A DNA stretch of 64,000 bases, taken from positions 8,820,501-8,884,500 of the forward strand of contig NZ_CP107799.1 in assembly GCF_041431135.1 (NCBI RefSeq). The letters are read 5' to 3'. Numbering within the stretch: the first letter of the stretch is position 1; each line of letters begins with the position of its first letter. A program made the position numbers and the translations under genes. The notes under the pieces are model-generated. The model did no database searches and was not told where the DNA came from. It saw nothing but the letters and a program-made list of their open reading frames with translations. Shown one piece after another: positions 41,191 to 50,305 of the stretch. Origin of the DNA: Streptomyces sp. NBC_00554. GTDB taxonomy: Bacteria > Actinomycetota > Actinomycetes > Streptomycetales > Streptomycetaceae.

Positions 41191-41598
41191 TCAGCCGAGC
41201 CTCGGTATCTCGATTGCGGGGCAGCGGTCCATGACCATGTCGAGACCGGCGGCGCGGGTGCGCTCGTACGCGGCTTCGTCGATGACGTCGAGCTGGTACC
41301 AGACGGCCTTGGCGCCGATGGCGGCGGCTTCGTCGGCGACGGAACCGGCGAGTGCGCTGTTGACGAAGACGTCCACGACGTCGACTTGGAAGGGGATCGC
41401 TTCCAAAGAGGGGTATCCCTTTTCACCGAGGACCGTCTCGGCCTTCGGGTGGACGGGCACGATGCGCTTGCCGAAGCGCTGGAGGACGTCGGCGACGCCG
41501 TATGCCGCGCGCCGCTGGTTCGTGGACAGGCCCACGACCGCCCAGGTGTCGCCGAGCTCGGTGAGGATCTTGCGGATCGTTGCTGAGTCGCCGTACAC
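41191..41598 (-). CDS. CoA-binding protein (YccU-like)
   Basis: 135 residues, a single CoA_binding Rossmann domain: WAVVGLSTNQRRAAYGVADVL, IVPVHPKAETVLGEKGYPSL, VDVFVNSALAGSVADEAAAIGAKAVWYQ and the end DRCPAIEIPRL with the conserved Cys-Pro. Matches the whole family length. The GTG start has GGAGGCC. Stand-alone CoA-binding proteins of this type have no settled role. Confidence 0.9.
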   Translation of the reverse strand: MYGDSATIRKILTELGDTWAVVGLSTNQRRAAYGVADVLQRFGKRIVPVHPKAETVLGEKGYPSLEAIPFQVDVVDVFVNSALAGSVADEAAAIGAKAVWYQLDVIDEAAYERTRAAGLDMVMDRCPAIEIPRLG

Positions 41599-41723
41599 GC
41601 TTGGCCTCCGTGGGATTCATGCAAGGGCTGCTGTGCCCGACAACAGCGGGCGGAGCGCGGTGATTCCTCGGTCGCCGCTGATCACGAACTGACGCTGCGT
41701 CCTCACGTCGCCGTGCGCCTTCC

Positions 41724-42188
41724 ATGTATGCGCACTTCGCCTCCCGGGCGGAGGTCGTCGACGCGGCGATGAGCCGTGCCATCGACCGGGGCAACGAGGT
41801 ACTGGGCGCGGTCGACCTGACCGGTGACCCGCTGCTCGCCCTGGCGCGGTACGTCGAGGCCGGCTGGCACCTGGTGGACCAGGCGCGGGCGCTGCTCGTC
41901 GCTGCTCAACGGGAACTCTCCGCCGGACGCATCCGTGAACTGCATGCCGGCCCCGCCGCCCGGGTCGAGGCGCTGGTCGCCCGCGGCCGCGCCGAGGGGG
42001 CCTTCCGGACGGACCTGCCGATCGCGTGGATGATCAATGTCCTGCACGCGGTCATGCACAGTGCGGCGGACGAGATCCGCGCCGGCCGTCTCACTTCCGA
42101 GCGTGCCGCCGACCACATCACGGCCACGGTGCTCGCCGCCTTCACACCGCCGGGGAAGCCGGTACCCGAGACCGGCGGCGGAGCGTAG
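41724..42188 (+). CDS. TetR family protein lacking its DNA-binding domain
   Basis: 154 residues that begin at the last helix of the TetR helix-turn-helix (MYAHFASRAEVVDAAM, normally near residue 45-60) and continue through a complete ligand-binding domain (EVLGAVDLTGDPLLALARYVEAGW ... LHAVMHSAADEIRAG). No frame in the 125 bases upstream encodes the missing ~45 residues, so this is a deletion, not a frameshift. Probably a decaying gene, unless it works as a dimerising inhibitor. No ribosome site is visible. Confidence 0.72.
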   Translation: MYAHFASRAEVVDAAMSRAIDRGNEVLGAVDLTGDPLLALARYVEAGWHLVDQARALLVAAQRELSAGRIRELHAGPAARVEALVARGRAEGAFRTDLPIAWMINVLHAVMHSAADEIRAGRLTSERAADHITATVLAAFTPPGKPVPETGGGA

Positions 42189-42320
42189 CCCCATCGTTCC
42201 TCGCTGAGAGCCGCCCCCGGGTCCTCCGGCGGCCTGTCGGACCACCTGGAGCCGCAGGCCGCGTACGAGCGCCCCGAACTCACATGTCCGGGCGGACCGT
42301 CAGGGCATGCCCGGCGGTGC

Positions 42321-42719
42321 CTACGAGGTCGACCCGAACTCCTGCTCGTTCTCGAAGCGGTCGGCGGTCCGCTCGGTGCGCCGGGAGCGGGCGAGAGCGC
42401 GCCGGCCCAGGGCCACGCCGATCAGACCCAACGGAATGGCCGCGATGGCTCCCACCATCCCGTTGCCGGTGCCGGGGCCACCACTTGAGGTGGCCAGGTG
42501 CAGCGCCGCGAGTGACGTGCCGACCAGGCCCGCCGCCATGGCCGACATGGCGGCGGTACGTGCGTTGCCGACGCTGATACGGCCGGCGACGCGGGTCAGG
42601 GCCAGCCAACCGATGGCCACGCCGATCAGCCCCACCCCGAGGGCCAGGTTGGCCCCGGTCCGCCCGTCGCCGATGACTCCGCCCTCGGCGGCCACCGTCA
42701 GGACATCTGTTGCGCTCAC
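42321..42719 (-). CDS. small membrane protein, DUF6223-like
   Basis: 132 residues, four membrane helices with glycine-rich packing (ALGVGLIGVAIGWLAL, MAAGLVGTSLAALHLA, GMVGAIAAIPLGLIGVALG) and a charged C-terminus. GTG 42719 has a very strong AAGGAGGAG. No enzymatic motif. Function unknown; the next gene on the other strand is a sensor kinase. Confidence 0.78.
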   Translation of the reverse strand: MSATDVLTVAAEGGVIGDGRTGANLALGVGLIGVAIGWLALTRVAGRISVGNARTAAMSAMAAGLVGTSLAALHLATSSGGPGTGNGMVGAIAAIPLGLIGVALGRRALARSRRTERTADRFENEQEFGSTS

Positions 42720-42950
42720 GCCGCTCTCCTCCTTCTTGCGTGCCAAGTTCCGTGGTCTCGCTGTCCCTTGAGCGTGCCTGCCGACGGCACGGCCGGTCGT
42801 CCGGCAGGCGCGGTCTCTTCGGACTGCCGTCGACACGGCAGTCGACTACCGCGCACGCGGCAGGAGACGGGCAGGTACCGCGGGCGCGGTAGCCGGCCGC
42901 TCCTCCGCGGGCCGGACTCGCCCGCAGCGGCGTCCGGCTAGGGTGCGCGC

Positions 42951-44078
42951 ATGGACACAGGGCGATTTCGTGTCCCGGCCGGTGTCATGGACTGGGTGAT
43001 CGCCGTCGGCGTGGCGGCACTGCTGCTGGGAACCGGGTTGCCCGAGAAGCAACCGGCCGGGGAGCGCGAGCTGTTCGGCGCCGTGCTGCTGGCGGCGGGC
43101 GGTCTGGCGCTGATCGCGCGTCGCAGGGCTCCGATTGCCGTGCTGGCTGTCACCGGCCTGTGCGCGGTGGGGTACGAGGCGGCCGGTTTCGAGCTGCTCG
43201 CCGTTCCGTACCTGGTCGCGGTGTACGGCGCCGTGCGGGCCGGGCACCGTGCCCTGACGGTGGCGGCGTCCGTGTCTCTCCTCGTCGTCCTCCCTCTCAC
43301 TGCGCTGGTCTTCCGCGACGGTCCGGCGCGCGAGGCGTTCGCGCAGGCCCGGAACGTCCTGGAGATCGCCTGGCTGATCGCCGCCTTCGCCGCCGGGGAG
43401 GCGCTGCGGCAGGCCGAGCGGCGGGCGGACGAAGCCGAGCGCACTCGCGAGGAGACCGCCCGGCGCCGCGCCGACGAGGAACGGCTGCACATCGCGCGGG
43501 AGCTGCACGACTCCCTCACCCACCAGATTTCGATCATCAAGGTGCAGTCCGAGGTCGCCGTCCACGTGGCCCGCAGACGCGGCGAGCAGGTGCCCGAGGC
43601 GCTACTGGCGATCCAGACGGCCGGACGGGAGGCGACCCGGGAACTGCGCGCGACTCTGGAGGCCCTGCGCGACGACGACACCACCCCGCCGCAGAGCCTC
43701 GAGCACGTACCGATACTGGTGGAGCGCGCCCGTTCGATGGGCCTGGACGCAACGCTGACGATCGAAGGGCCCCGGCAGGACGTGCCGGCCGCCGTTGGCA
43801 GGACCGCCTACCGCATAGTCCAGGAGGCGCTGACCAACACCGCCCGGCATGCCTGTGCCACCACCGCGGCGGTCCGGATCGAGTACCGGCCCGACGGGCT
43901 GTCCGTCCAGGTGGACGACGACGGCAGGGCCGCCCCCGATGACGCCCCCGCCCACGGCCTCGGGCTGCTCGGCATGCGCGAACGCGTCACCGCCCTGGGC
44001 GGCCGGCTGCGCGCGCAGCCGCGCACCGGGCACGGGTTCACCGTCCAGGCCGAACTCCCCGTGGAACGAGCATCATGA
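42951..44078 (+). CDS. two-component sensor histidine kinase, NarL/DesK type
   Basis: 375 residues. Four or five N-terminal membrane helices (12-150), a coiled-coil linker (QAERRADEAERTREETARRR), the HisKA_3 dimerisation motif with phosphorylated His186 (ARELHDSLTHQ) and an HATPase domain (RIVQEALTNTARHA, DDDGRAAP, GLGLLGMRERVTALGG). ATG 42951 is six bases after TAGGGT (42939-42944) with no ribosome site: leaderless mRNA likely. Stop overlaps the response-regulator start (ATGA). The signal is unknown. Confidence 0.94.
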   Translation: MDTGRFRVPAGVMDWVIAVGVAALLLGTGLPEKQPAGERELFGAVLLAAGGLALIARRRAPIAVLAVTGLCAVGYEAAGFELLAVPYLVAVYGAVRAGHRALTVAASVSLLVVLPLTALVFRDGPAREAFAQARNVLEIAWLIAAFAAGEALRQAERRADEAERTREETARRRADEERLHIARELHDSLTHQISIIKVQSEVAVHVARRRGEQVPEALLAIQTAGREATRELRATLEALRDDDTTPPQSLEHVPILVERARSMGLDATLTIEGPRQDVPAAVGRTAYRIVQEALTNTARHACATTAAVRIEYRPDGLSVQVDDDGRAAPDDAPAHGLGLLGMRERVTALGGRLRAQPRTGHGFTVQAELPVERAS

Positions 44079-44734
44079 TCCGTGTCCTGCTGGTCGACGA
44101 CCAGCCGCTCATCCGCAGCGGCTTCCGCGCGCTGCTCGACCTCGAGGACGACATCGAGGTGGTGGCGGAAGCCGCCGATGGCGAGGAGGGGTTGTCGCTC
44201 ATCAAGGAGCATCTGCCCGACGTCGCGCTCATCGACATCCGGATGCCGGTCATGGACGGCATCCAGGCGACCCGGCGCATCGCCGCGGATCCGGCCCTGG
44301 CCGGCGTGCACGTCGTCATGCTGACCAACTACGGCATGGACGAGTACGTCTTCGAAGCGCTGCGCGCCGGTGCCGCCGGGTTCCTGGTCAAGGACATAGT
44401 GCCGGAGGACCTCCTGCACGCCGTACGAGTGGCCGCCCGCGGCGACGCTCTGCTCGCCCCGTCCATCACCCGCAAGCTGATCCACCGGTACGTCGCCCAG
44501 CCGCTCCCCGCCACCAGTGCCGCCCTGGAGGAGCTGACGAGCCGCGAACGCGAAGCGGTCGCCCTGGCAGCACGGGGCCTGTCCAACGGCCAGATCGCCG
44601 AGCACATGGTGATCAGCCCGATGACCGCGAAGACCCACATCAACCGGGCCATGACCAAACTCCGCACCCGCGACCGGGCCCAACTCGTGGTCCTCGCCTA
44701 CGAATCCGGGCTGGTCACCCCGCGCAACCCCTGA
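44075..44734 (+). CDS. LuxR-type response regulator
   Basis: 219 residues. Receiver domain with Asp8-Asp9, phosphorylated Asp54 (LIDIRMP) and Lys in LVKD; C-terminal LuxR helix-turn-helix (LTSREREAVALAARGLSNGQ, then MTAKTHINRAMTKL). Coupled to the kinase by ATGA. A hairpin follows directly. Confidence 0.95.
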   Translation: MIRVLLVDDQPLIRSGFRALLDLEDDIEVVAEAADGEEGLSLIKEHLPDVALIDIRMPVMDGIQATRRIAADPALAGVHVVMLTNYGMDEYVFEALRAGAAGFLVKDIVPEDLLHAVRVAARGDALLAPSITRKLIHRYVAQPLPATSAALEELTSREREAVALAARGLSNGQIAEHMVISPMTAKTHINRAMTKLRTRDRAQLVVLAYESGLVTPRNP

Positions 44735-44736
44735 AG

Positions 44737-44763
44737 GCAGGGCGCCGGCCCAGGCCGCCCTGC
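44737..44763 (+). terminator. terminator of the two-component operon
   Basis: GCAGGGCG-11-CGCCCTGC, an 8-bp stem starting three bases after the response-regulator stop. Confidence 0.65.
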
Positions 44764-44866
44764 GATTCCCGCCGGGCCCCTCGGTGCGGTGCGGCCGCGC
44801 CCCGGCGCTGTCCGGAATGGGTCCCACCTCCCTGCGTGCGACGTCCCGCACGCCTAGGCTCACGCT

Positions 44867-45562
44867 GTGCTGCGTATCACCGATGTTCGAACGGGCGAGC
44901 CCACTGATGCCGTCCGCGCCCGACGGGCCCTGGCCCGTGTACGGGTGCATGTGCCGACGGCCGACACATCCGCGCTGCGGGTGCTGCTGGTCGCCGACGT
45001 ACTGGCCCGGGCCCTGGAAATCGGCGGGACCCCCGCCGTCACCGCGGCCGACCCACCCGAGGAACTCCGGGTGCGCGCCGACGCGCTCGGCATCCGCCGC
45101 GCCGAAGCCGGTACGGCCGGCGCGGGCCCGACTCTGCACGTGGTCACGGAAGGCGACCCCGCGTTGGACGACACCGGACCGGACGACATCCGGATCGAGG
45201 TCGCCCCGGTCACCGGCACGGCCGATCCGGCACTCCTGCGCATGATCCTGCTCGCGACCCCGCGCCGGGAGCCCGTCGACCTCGCCACCGCCGATCTCGA
45301 AGGCGCCCGGGAGACTCTCGCGCGCTGGCGGAAGGCGGTCGCCACCTGGGCGACCCGTCCGTCCAAACCCGTTCCTGAAGCCGTACGGCAGGAACTGCGG
45401 GCCGCATGGGAGGACGACCTCGACGTGCCCGCCGTACTCGAGGTGCTGCGGCGCGTGGAGAGCGACGAGGGCATCCCGGACGGCGCCCGCTTCGAGACGT
45501 ACGCCTACGCGGACCGTCTCCTCGGGCTCGAACTCACCCGCGACATCGGGTCGGTGCGGTGA
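44867..45562 (+). CDS. cysteinyl-tRNA-synthetase-derived protein without catalytic motifs
   Basis: 231 residues, about half of CysRS. The first 60 residues follow the CysRS start (LRITDVRTGE..., VRVHVPTADTSALRVLLVADVLARALEIGG) where a real enzyme has VYVCGPTVYD and HIGH; here the zinc Cys and HIGH are gone. The middle is shortened and no KMSKS is present. The end (AWEDDLDVPAVLEVLRRV ... YADRLLGLEL) resembles the helical part of CysRS that ends in ADRVLGLDL. So it probably cannot activate cysteine. The GTG is six bases after TAGGCT (44855-44860), a leaderless arrangement. The stop overlaps the sixA start (GTGA). The relation is by eye, not by alignment. Confidence 0.7.
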   Translation: MLRITDVRTGEPTDAVRARRALARVRVHVPTADTSALRVLLVADVLARALEIGGTPAVTAADPPEELRVRADALGIRRAEAGTAGAGPTLHVVTEGDPALDDTGPDDIRIEVAPVTGTADPALLRMILLATPRREPVDLATADLEGARETLARWRKAVATWATRPSKPVPEAVRQELRAAWEDDLDVPAVLEVLRRVESDEGIPDGARFETYAYADRLLGLELTRDIGSVR

Positions 45563-46104
45563 TCACGCGCGCGGGAGCCGGCCCGCTGCGCAGGCTCGTC
45601 GTCCTGCGGCACGCCAAGTCCGCCTGGCCGGTGGGCGTGGCCGACCACGAGCGGCCCCTCGCACCGCGCGGCCGCCGCGACGCCCCGGCCGCCGGACGCG
45701 CCCTCGCCGAAGCGGACTGCCTGCCGGACCTCGCGCTGTGCTCCACCGCCGTACGGGCCCGGCAGACCTGGGAGTTGGCCGCCGCGCAGTGGGGCACCCC
45801 GCCGCCCGTACGACTGGACGGGCGGCTGTACGGGGCCGACGTACCGGAGTTGCTGGAAGCCGTCCGTGAAGTCCCGGATCAGGTGGCCACGTTGCTGCTG
45901 ATCGGGCACAACCCCGGCCTGGAGGAGCTGGTCCTCGAACTGGCCGGTGACAGCCTCGACGGCGCGCTGGACGACGTACGGACGAAGTTCCCGACCTCGG
46001 CCGTGGCCATCCTCGCCTGGCACGGCGCCAACTGGGAGGAACTCGCCCCAGGCGCAGCCCTGTTGACGGACATGGCCGTGCCGAGAGGCAAGAAGAAGGC
46101 CTGA
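45559..46104 (+). CDS. sixA: SixA-type phosphohistidine phosphatase
   Basis: 181 residues, histidine phosphatase superfamily. Catalytic RH at Arg17-His18 (VVLRHAKSAWP), the second Arg in STAVRARQTW and the second His in LIGHNPGLEEL. SixA removes phosphate from phosphohistidine in proteins. GTG 45559 overlaps the stop of the CysRS-derived gene, so both are made together. Converges on the APC permease gene with three bases between. Confidence 0.92.
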   Translation: MITRAGAGPLRRLVVLRHAKSAWPVGVADHERPLAPRGRRDAPAAGRALAEADCLPDLALCSTAVRARQTWELAAAQWGTPPPVRLDGRLYGADVPELLEAVREVPDQVATLLLIGHNPGLEELVLELAGDSLDGALDDVRTKFPTSAVAILAWHGANWEELAPGAALLTDMAVPRGKKKA

Positions 46105-46107
46105 GGT

Positions 46108-48099
46108 TCAGCCCACGTGGATCCGGGGCCTGCGCTCCGGATCCGGCTCGGCGCGGCGGAGCACCTCGCGGGTGACCGGGGCGACCTCGCCGTCGCCGAA
46201 GACGAGGAAGCGCACGAGGTGGCTCAACGGGTTGCCCTCGGTCCAGTTGAAGTACGCGTTGGGAACCTCGCCGGTGCGCTCGCGCAGTTGCATCAGGACG
46301 GCCGCGATGGTGTTGGGCACGGTGGCGCCCTCGACGCGCAGCCTGCGTACGCCGTGCTTCTCCTCGCCGTGCACGGTGAGGTCGGCGGTGAAGTCCGAGG
46401 AGTCCGTCACGAAGACCTCCAGGAACAGCACCGGACGCCCGTCGGGGATGTGGGTGTGCTCGCGCTGGCTGTACTCCTTGGCGCGGTACTCCCGGGTGGT
46501 GTGCTCCTGCGGCTCGTTGGCGATCAGCTGGAGCGGCCCGCTCGCCGCGGCCTCGTCGATGAAGCGGGCCGCAGCCTCGTCGAACGTGACGTCGGCGGCG
46601 CGCAGTTCGAAGGCGCGACGCACCCGGGACGCGAACGAGGTGAGCAGGATCGCGAGAATGGAGATCCCCGCGATCTTGATGCCGTCGGGCCGCTCGATGA
46701 CATTGGTGACCAGGGTGTACGCGAAGACCGCGGTGATCGCGCCGAAGCCGATCGTGGCGCCCCGGTGGCCCCGCTGGTGCACGGCGACCGTCGAGGCGAA
46801 GGACGCGGACAGCATCAGGACCAGCACACCGGTCGCGTACGCGCCGCTCTGGTCGTCGACGTTCGCGTTGAACCACAGCGTGATGAAGACCGCGGCCGCC
46901 ATGAAGACAAGGACCAGCGGGCGCACGGCCCGGCTCCACTCGGGAGCCATGCCGTAGCGCGGCAGATAGCGCGGTACGAGGTTGAGGAGCCCGGCGAGCG
47001 CGGAGGCGCCGGCGAACCAGAGGATCGCGATGGTCGAGATGTCGTAGACCGTGCCGAAGGCCTCACCGAGGTGCTCGTGCGCGAGAAACGCGAGCGCACG
47101 GCCGTTCGCCGAGCCGCCGCTCTCGAACTCGTCCTGCGGGATCAGGATGGTCGTCGCCAGGCTGGAAAGGAGCAGGAAGCCGCTCATGATCACGGCGGCC
47201 GTGGTGAGCAGCTTGCGGGTGTCGCGGATCCGGCCCGTCGGCTTCTCGTACGTGTCCGTCGGGTCACCCTTGACCTGCGGCATCACCGCCACGCCCGTCT
47301 CGAAGCCGGACATGCCGAGTGCCAGCTTCGGGAAGACGAGCAGTGCCACGCCGACCATCGCGAGCGGCGAGGAGTGCTCGGCCGTCATCATGTCCGTCCA
47401 GTCGCCGATCTTGACCGGGTTGCTCAGCACCTCCCACGCGGAGGTGGCCAGAACGACGACATTAAGTGCGAGATACGCCGTCACGAGGACCACGGCGATA
47501 CCGATGGCCTCCTTGAAGCCCTTCAGGAAGACCGCACCCAGACCGGCGACCAGGACGAGGGTGATCCAGACGTTCCCGCCGTGCATCCAGTGCGGAGCGA
47601 AAGGATTCTCCACGACGTGCGCGGAGGCGTCCGCAGCCGACAGCGTGATCGTGATCATGAAGTCGGTCGCGGCGAACCCGAGCAGCACGAGGACGAAGAT
47701 CTTCCCCGACCACCAGGGCAGCAGCCGCTCCAGCATCGCGATCGAACCCTCGCCGTGCGGGCTCTCGTGCGCGACACGGCGGTACACCGGCAGCGCGCCC
47801 AGCAGGGTCAGCGCGATCAGCACGAGCGTCGCGAGCGGCGAGAGCAGTCCGGCCGCCAGGGCGGCGATACCCGGCTGGTAGCCGAGCGTGGAGAAGTAGT
47901 CCACGCCGGTCAGACACATCACGCGCCACCAGGTGTGCCCCTGGTGCTCGGCGTCCGGCGTGGCGTGCGGGCCCGGGTGACGGGCCGACCGCTCGCTCAG
48001 GCCCTCCAGGAGCCACGCCCGCCAGCGGGGCGTGGCGGCGGAGGGCCCGGGATGGCCGGGCGCGTCCGAGTCGGAACTCTCCACCTGAGTGCCGGTCAT
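46108..48099 (-). CDS. APC family amino-acid permease with cytoplasmic C-terminal domain
   Basis: 663 residues. A hydrophilic N-terminus (1-60) precedes about twelve membrane helices ([20 protein letters not shown] in helix 1, a typical APC unwound region; [17 protein letters not shown] in a later one) and a C-terminal domain of about 180 residues. Substrate may be an amino acid or a cation, since K+ carriers of the KimA type share the [10 protein letters not shown] motif and a cytoplasmic domain. ATG 48099 follows AGGGAG. The 183-base gap to yigZ showed no convincing riboswitch. Confidence 0.87.
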   Translation of the reverse strand: MTGTQVESSDSDAPGHPGPSAATPRWRAWLLEGLSERSARHPGPHATPDAEHQGHTWWRVMCLTGVDYFSTLGYQPGIAALAAGLLSPLATLVLIALTLLGALPVYRRVAHESPHGEGSIAMLERLLPWWSGKIFVLVLLGFAATDFMITITLSAADASAHVVENPFAPHWMHGGNVWITLVLVAGLGAVFLKGFKEAIGIAVVLVTAYLALNVVVLATSAWEVLSNPVKIGDWTDMMTAEHSSPLAMVGVALLVFPKLALGMSGFETGVAVMPQVKGDPTDTYEKPTGRIRDTRKLLTTAAVIMSGFLLLSSLATTILIPQDEFESGGSANGRALAFLAHEHLGEAFGTVYDISTIAILWFAGASALAGLLNLVPRYLPRYGMAPEWSRAVRPLVLVFMAAAVFITLWFNANVDDQSGAYATGVLVLMLSASFASTVAVHQRGHRGATIGFGAITAVFAYTLVTNVIERPDGIKIAGISILAILLTSFASRVRRAFELRAADVTFDEAAARFIDEAAASGPLQLIANEPQEHTTREYRAKEYSQREHTHIPDGRPVLFLEVFVTDSSDFTADLTVHGEEKHGVRRLRVEGATVPNTIAAVLMQLRERTGEVPNAYFNWTEGNPLSHLVRFLVFGDGEVAPVTREVLRRAEPDPERRPRIHVG

Positions 48100-48281
48100 G
48101 CTGCGATCTCCCTGCGATCGGTAGGGCCGGCGATCCGGCATCGGTCGAACCGTTCCCCGGCCTGGGCCTTGTGGGCAACGACGAGCGAGTATCCACCACC
48201 TCCTTGTGCGCACGTCGGCCGGGGCGGCCGTGCGCGGATCCGGCGTGCTCCATGCGCGCGTGCAGCACATACGCTGGCGTG

Positions 48282-48908
48282 ATGCAGGACGAGTACCGCA
48301 CAGTGGCCCGCGTGGGCGTGCACGAGACCGAGGTCAACCGCTCCCGTTTCCTGTGCGCCCTCGCCCCGGCCGCCACCGAGCGGGAGGCCCAGGACTTCAT
48401 CGCCGGCATCCGCAAGGAGCACGCCGACGCCACCCACAACTGCTTCGCGTACGTCATCGGAGCCGACGCCGCCGTCCAGCGGGCGAGCGACGACGGCGAA
48501 CCCGGCGGCACCGCGGGCGTCCCCATGCTCCAGATGCTGCTGCGCCGCGACATGCGGTACGTCGTCGCCGTCGTCACCCGCTACTACGGCGGCGTCAAGC
48601 TCGGCGCGGGCGGACTGATCAGGGCGTACGGCGGTTCGGTCGGCGAGGCCCTGGACACCCTGGGGACCCTCACGCGCCGCAGGTTCCGGCTGGCGACGGT
48701 GACCGTCGACCACCAGCGGGCGGGCAAGGTGCAGAACGATCTGCGGTCCACCGGGCGCGAGGTGCGTGACGTGCGTTACGGCGAGGCGGTCACGATGGAG
48801 ATCGGACTGCCGGACGCGGATGTCGAGTCCTTCAAGGCGTGGCTGGCCGATGTCACCGCCGGGACGGCGGGGTTCGAACTGGGCGGAGAGGCGTACGGGG
48901 ACGCGTAG
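48282..48908 (+). CDS. YigZ/IMPACT family protein
   Basis: 208 residues. UPF0029 N-terminal domain with the motifs [29 protein letters not shown] and [22 protein letters not shown], then a short EF-G domain IV-like second domain ([13 protein letters not shown]). Related to eukaryotic IMPACT, a regulator of translation stress. ATG 48282 is six bases after TACGCT (48270-48275), a leaderless arrangement. Confidence 0.93.
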   Translation: MQDEYRTVARVGVHETEVNRSRFLCALAPAATEREAQDFIAGIRKEHADATHNCFAYVIGADAAVQRASDDGEPGGTAGVPMLQMLLRRDMRYVVAVVTRYYGGVKLGAGGLIRAYGGSVGEALDTLGTLTRRRFRLATVTVDHQRAGKVQNDLRSTGREVRDVRYGEAVTMEIGLPDADVESFKAWLADVTAGTAGFELGGEAYGDA

Positions 48909-49053
48909 GCGGGGCGCACGGGCCGATACGGGAGTAGCCGCCCGTGATGTCCGACGCGGCTGTTGGTGGAGCGTGTGCCGGAGAGGTCTTCTTCCCGGAC
49001 GGGGCTGTGGGCCACGCGTCACTCGAAGAGCCGTGGTCTCTGCGCGCGGGCCG

Positions 49054-50211
49054 TCAGACGGTGGCGGCCGGCGGGATCCACCGGTGGGTGCGGGGTGCAG
49101 CGCTGGAGATGCCGTAGTCCTTCTTGAGGGTTTCGGGGATCGCGTAGTGCATGACGCGTCCACGGGTGAGGGATGACAGCTCGAGGACCGTGGTGAGGTG
49201 GCCGAGGCGGTCCAGGGCCCAGGCGCCGAGCGGGGAGCGGTCCTCAATGGTCTCCAGGACGCCGAGGACGTGGGGTACGGCCCTGACGACGGTGTCCCAC
49301 GATGTGCGCGGGACGTGGAGCCAGTCGGCGCAGGTGTCGCCGATGAGGTGGCGGATGAGGGTGGAGACGATCGGGTCGAAGAAGGTGCCGGGCACCACCT
49401 CCTCGTAGAGGTCGATCAGCTGCCGGGTCAGATGCGTGCCCTCCTCGGAGGGCCCCATGTGCCGGACCATGTACAGGTCGAGGAACCCGCGCGCCTCGTC
49501 GAGAGTTCGGGGGACGGCGTCCTGGTCGACGCCCAGCATGGCGCCGACGACGCGCCACGCGTAGTAGTACGCTTCCGCGCCCTCGGCCGACATGTGAATC
49601 CCGAGGCGGTGCAGGCTGTCCAGGACGAGCAGGGAGAAGAACATCTGCCCGCCGATCATGTCCTCCTGGCAGATCGGCGTTCCGTGGGTCGCGGCGTCCC
49701 AGCGGTTTTCGCGGGTGAGGTGGTGGCGGATGGAGGCGTGCAGGAGGCGGACCTTCTGGGCGGCGGGGATGAAGCGGCTGCCGGCCTCGAAGGCGTCGGG
49801 CTGCATCAGATGGACGGTGAACTGGCCGGTCTCCGCCATCCGTTTGGACGGGTACTTCAGGCCATGGGTGGCCGACAGCAGCTTCGCCACGTGCGGGACG
49901 AGGTAGCAGGCGGGCATGGCGGCGAAGGACAGCGCGGTGGAGATGTGCACGTTGTTGTCGATGAAGAACAGCCGGGCCTTCTCCATCTCCGCCCAGTCCA
50001 CCCAGGCCGGCGGCGTGCCGGTGGCTTCCAGGTACTCGCGCGCGACATCGGGCAGTCCGTCCGGGAGGGGAGCGCCGGCGGTGGAGACGTAGCGCATCAG
50101 GGTGTTGAATTTTCCCACCTCCCCCCGTTCGAAAAGCTCGGCGACGGTGGCATCGGCGAGTTCGTCGCCGGCCTGCCGCAGGGCGTCCATCGATGCGTCG
50201 GTGTAGGTCAT
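49054..50211 (-). CDS. DUF2236 (MpaB / latex-clearing protein family) oxygenase
   Basis: 385 residues. Follows the Lcp/MpaB pattern: AEMEKARLFFIDNNVHISTAL, KVRLLHASIRHHL (His in this block or just after is the expected haem ligand, with conserved Arg), GTPICQEDMIGGQMFFSLLVL, then AYYYAWRVVGAMLGV. Lcp cleaves rubber (cis-polyisoprene) with O2; MpaB cleaves a farnesyl chain. Unlike Lcp it has no Tat signal, so it works inside the cell. GAGGA lies before ATG 50211. Third gene behind the polyprenyl synthase, which suggests a prenyl substrate. Confidence 0.83.
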   Translation of the reverse strand: MTYTDASMDALRQAGDELADATVAELFERGEVGKFNTLMRYVSTAGAPLPDGLPDVAREYLEATGTPPAWVDWAEMEKARLFFIDNNVHISTALSFAAMPACYLVPHVAKLLSATHGLKYPSKRMAETGQFTVHLMQPDAFEAGSRFIPAAQKVRLLHASIRHHLTRENRWDAATHGTPICQEDMIGGQMFFSLLVLDSLHRLGIHMSAEGAEAYYYAWRVVGAMLGVDQDAVPRTLDEARGFLDLYMVRHMGPSEEGTHLTRQLIDLYEEVVPGTFFDPIVSTLIRHLIGDTCADWLHVPRTSWDTVVRAVPHVLGVLETIEDRSPLGAWALDRLGHLTTVLELSSLTRGRVMHYAIPETLKKDYGISSAAPRTHRWIPPAATV

Positions 50212-50305
50212 GGCAGGGTTCCTCGTCTTCCTCGGGATCGTCCACGACAGGCGGGAGGGGCGGCGGACCGGAACGACACGAGCCCGTGCCACTCCGATGC
50301 GAGGG

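Noticed and set aside
48100-48281. c-di-AMP (ydaO-type) riboswitch before the APC permease
   Set aside because: Such riboswitches often precede potassium or amino-acid carriers, but I could not find the two conserved halves of the motif; only a Shine-Dalgarno-like AAGGAGG without a usable start codon is present.
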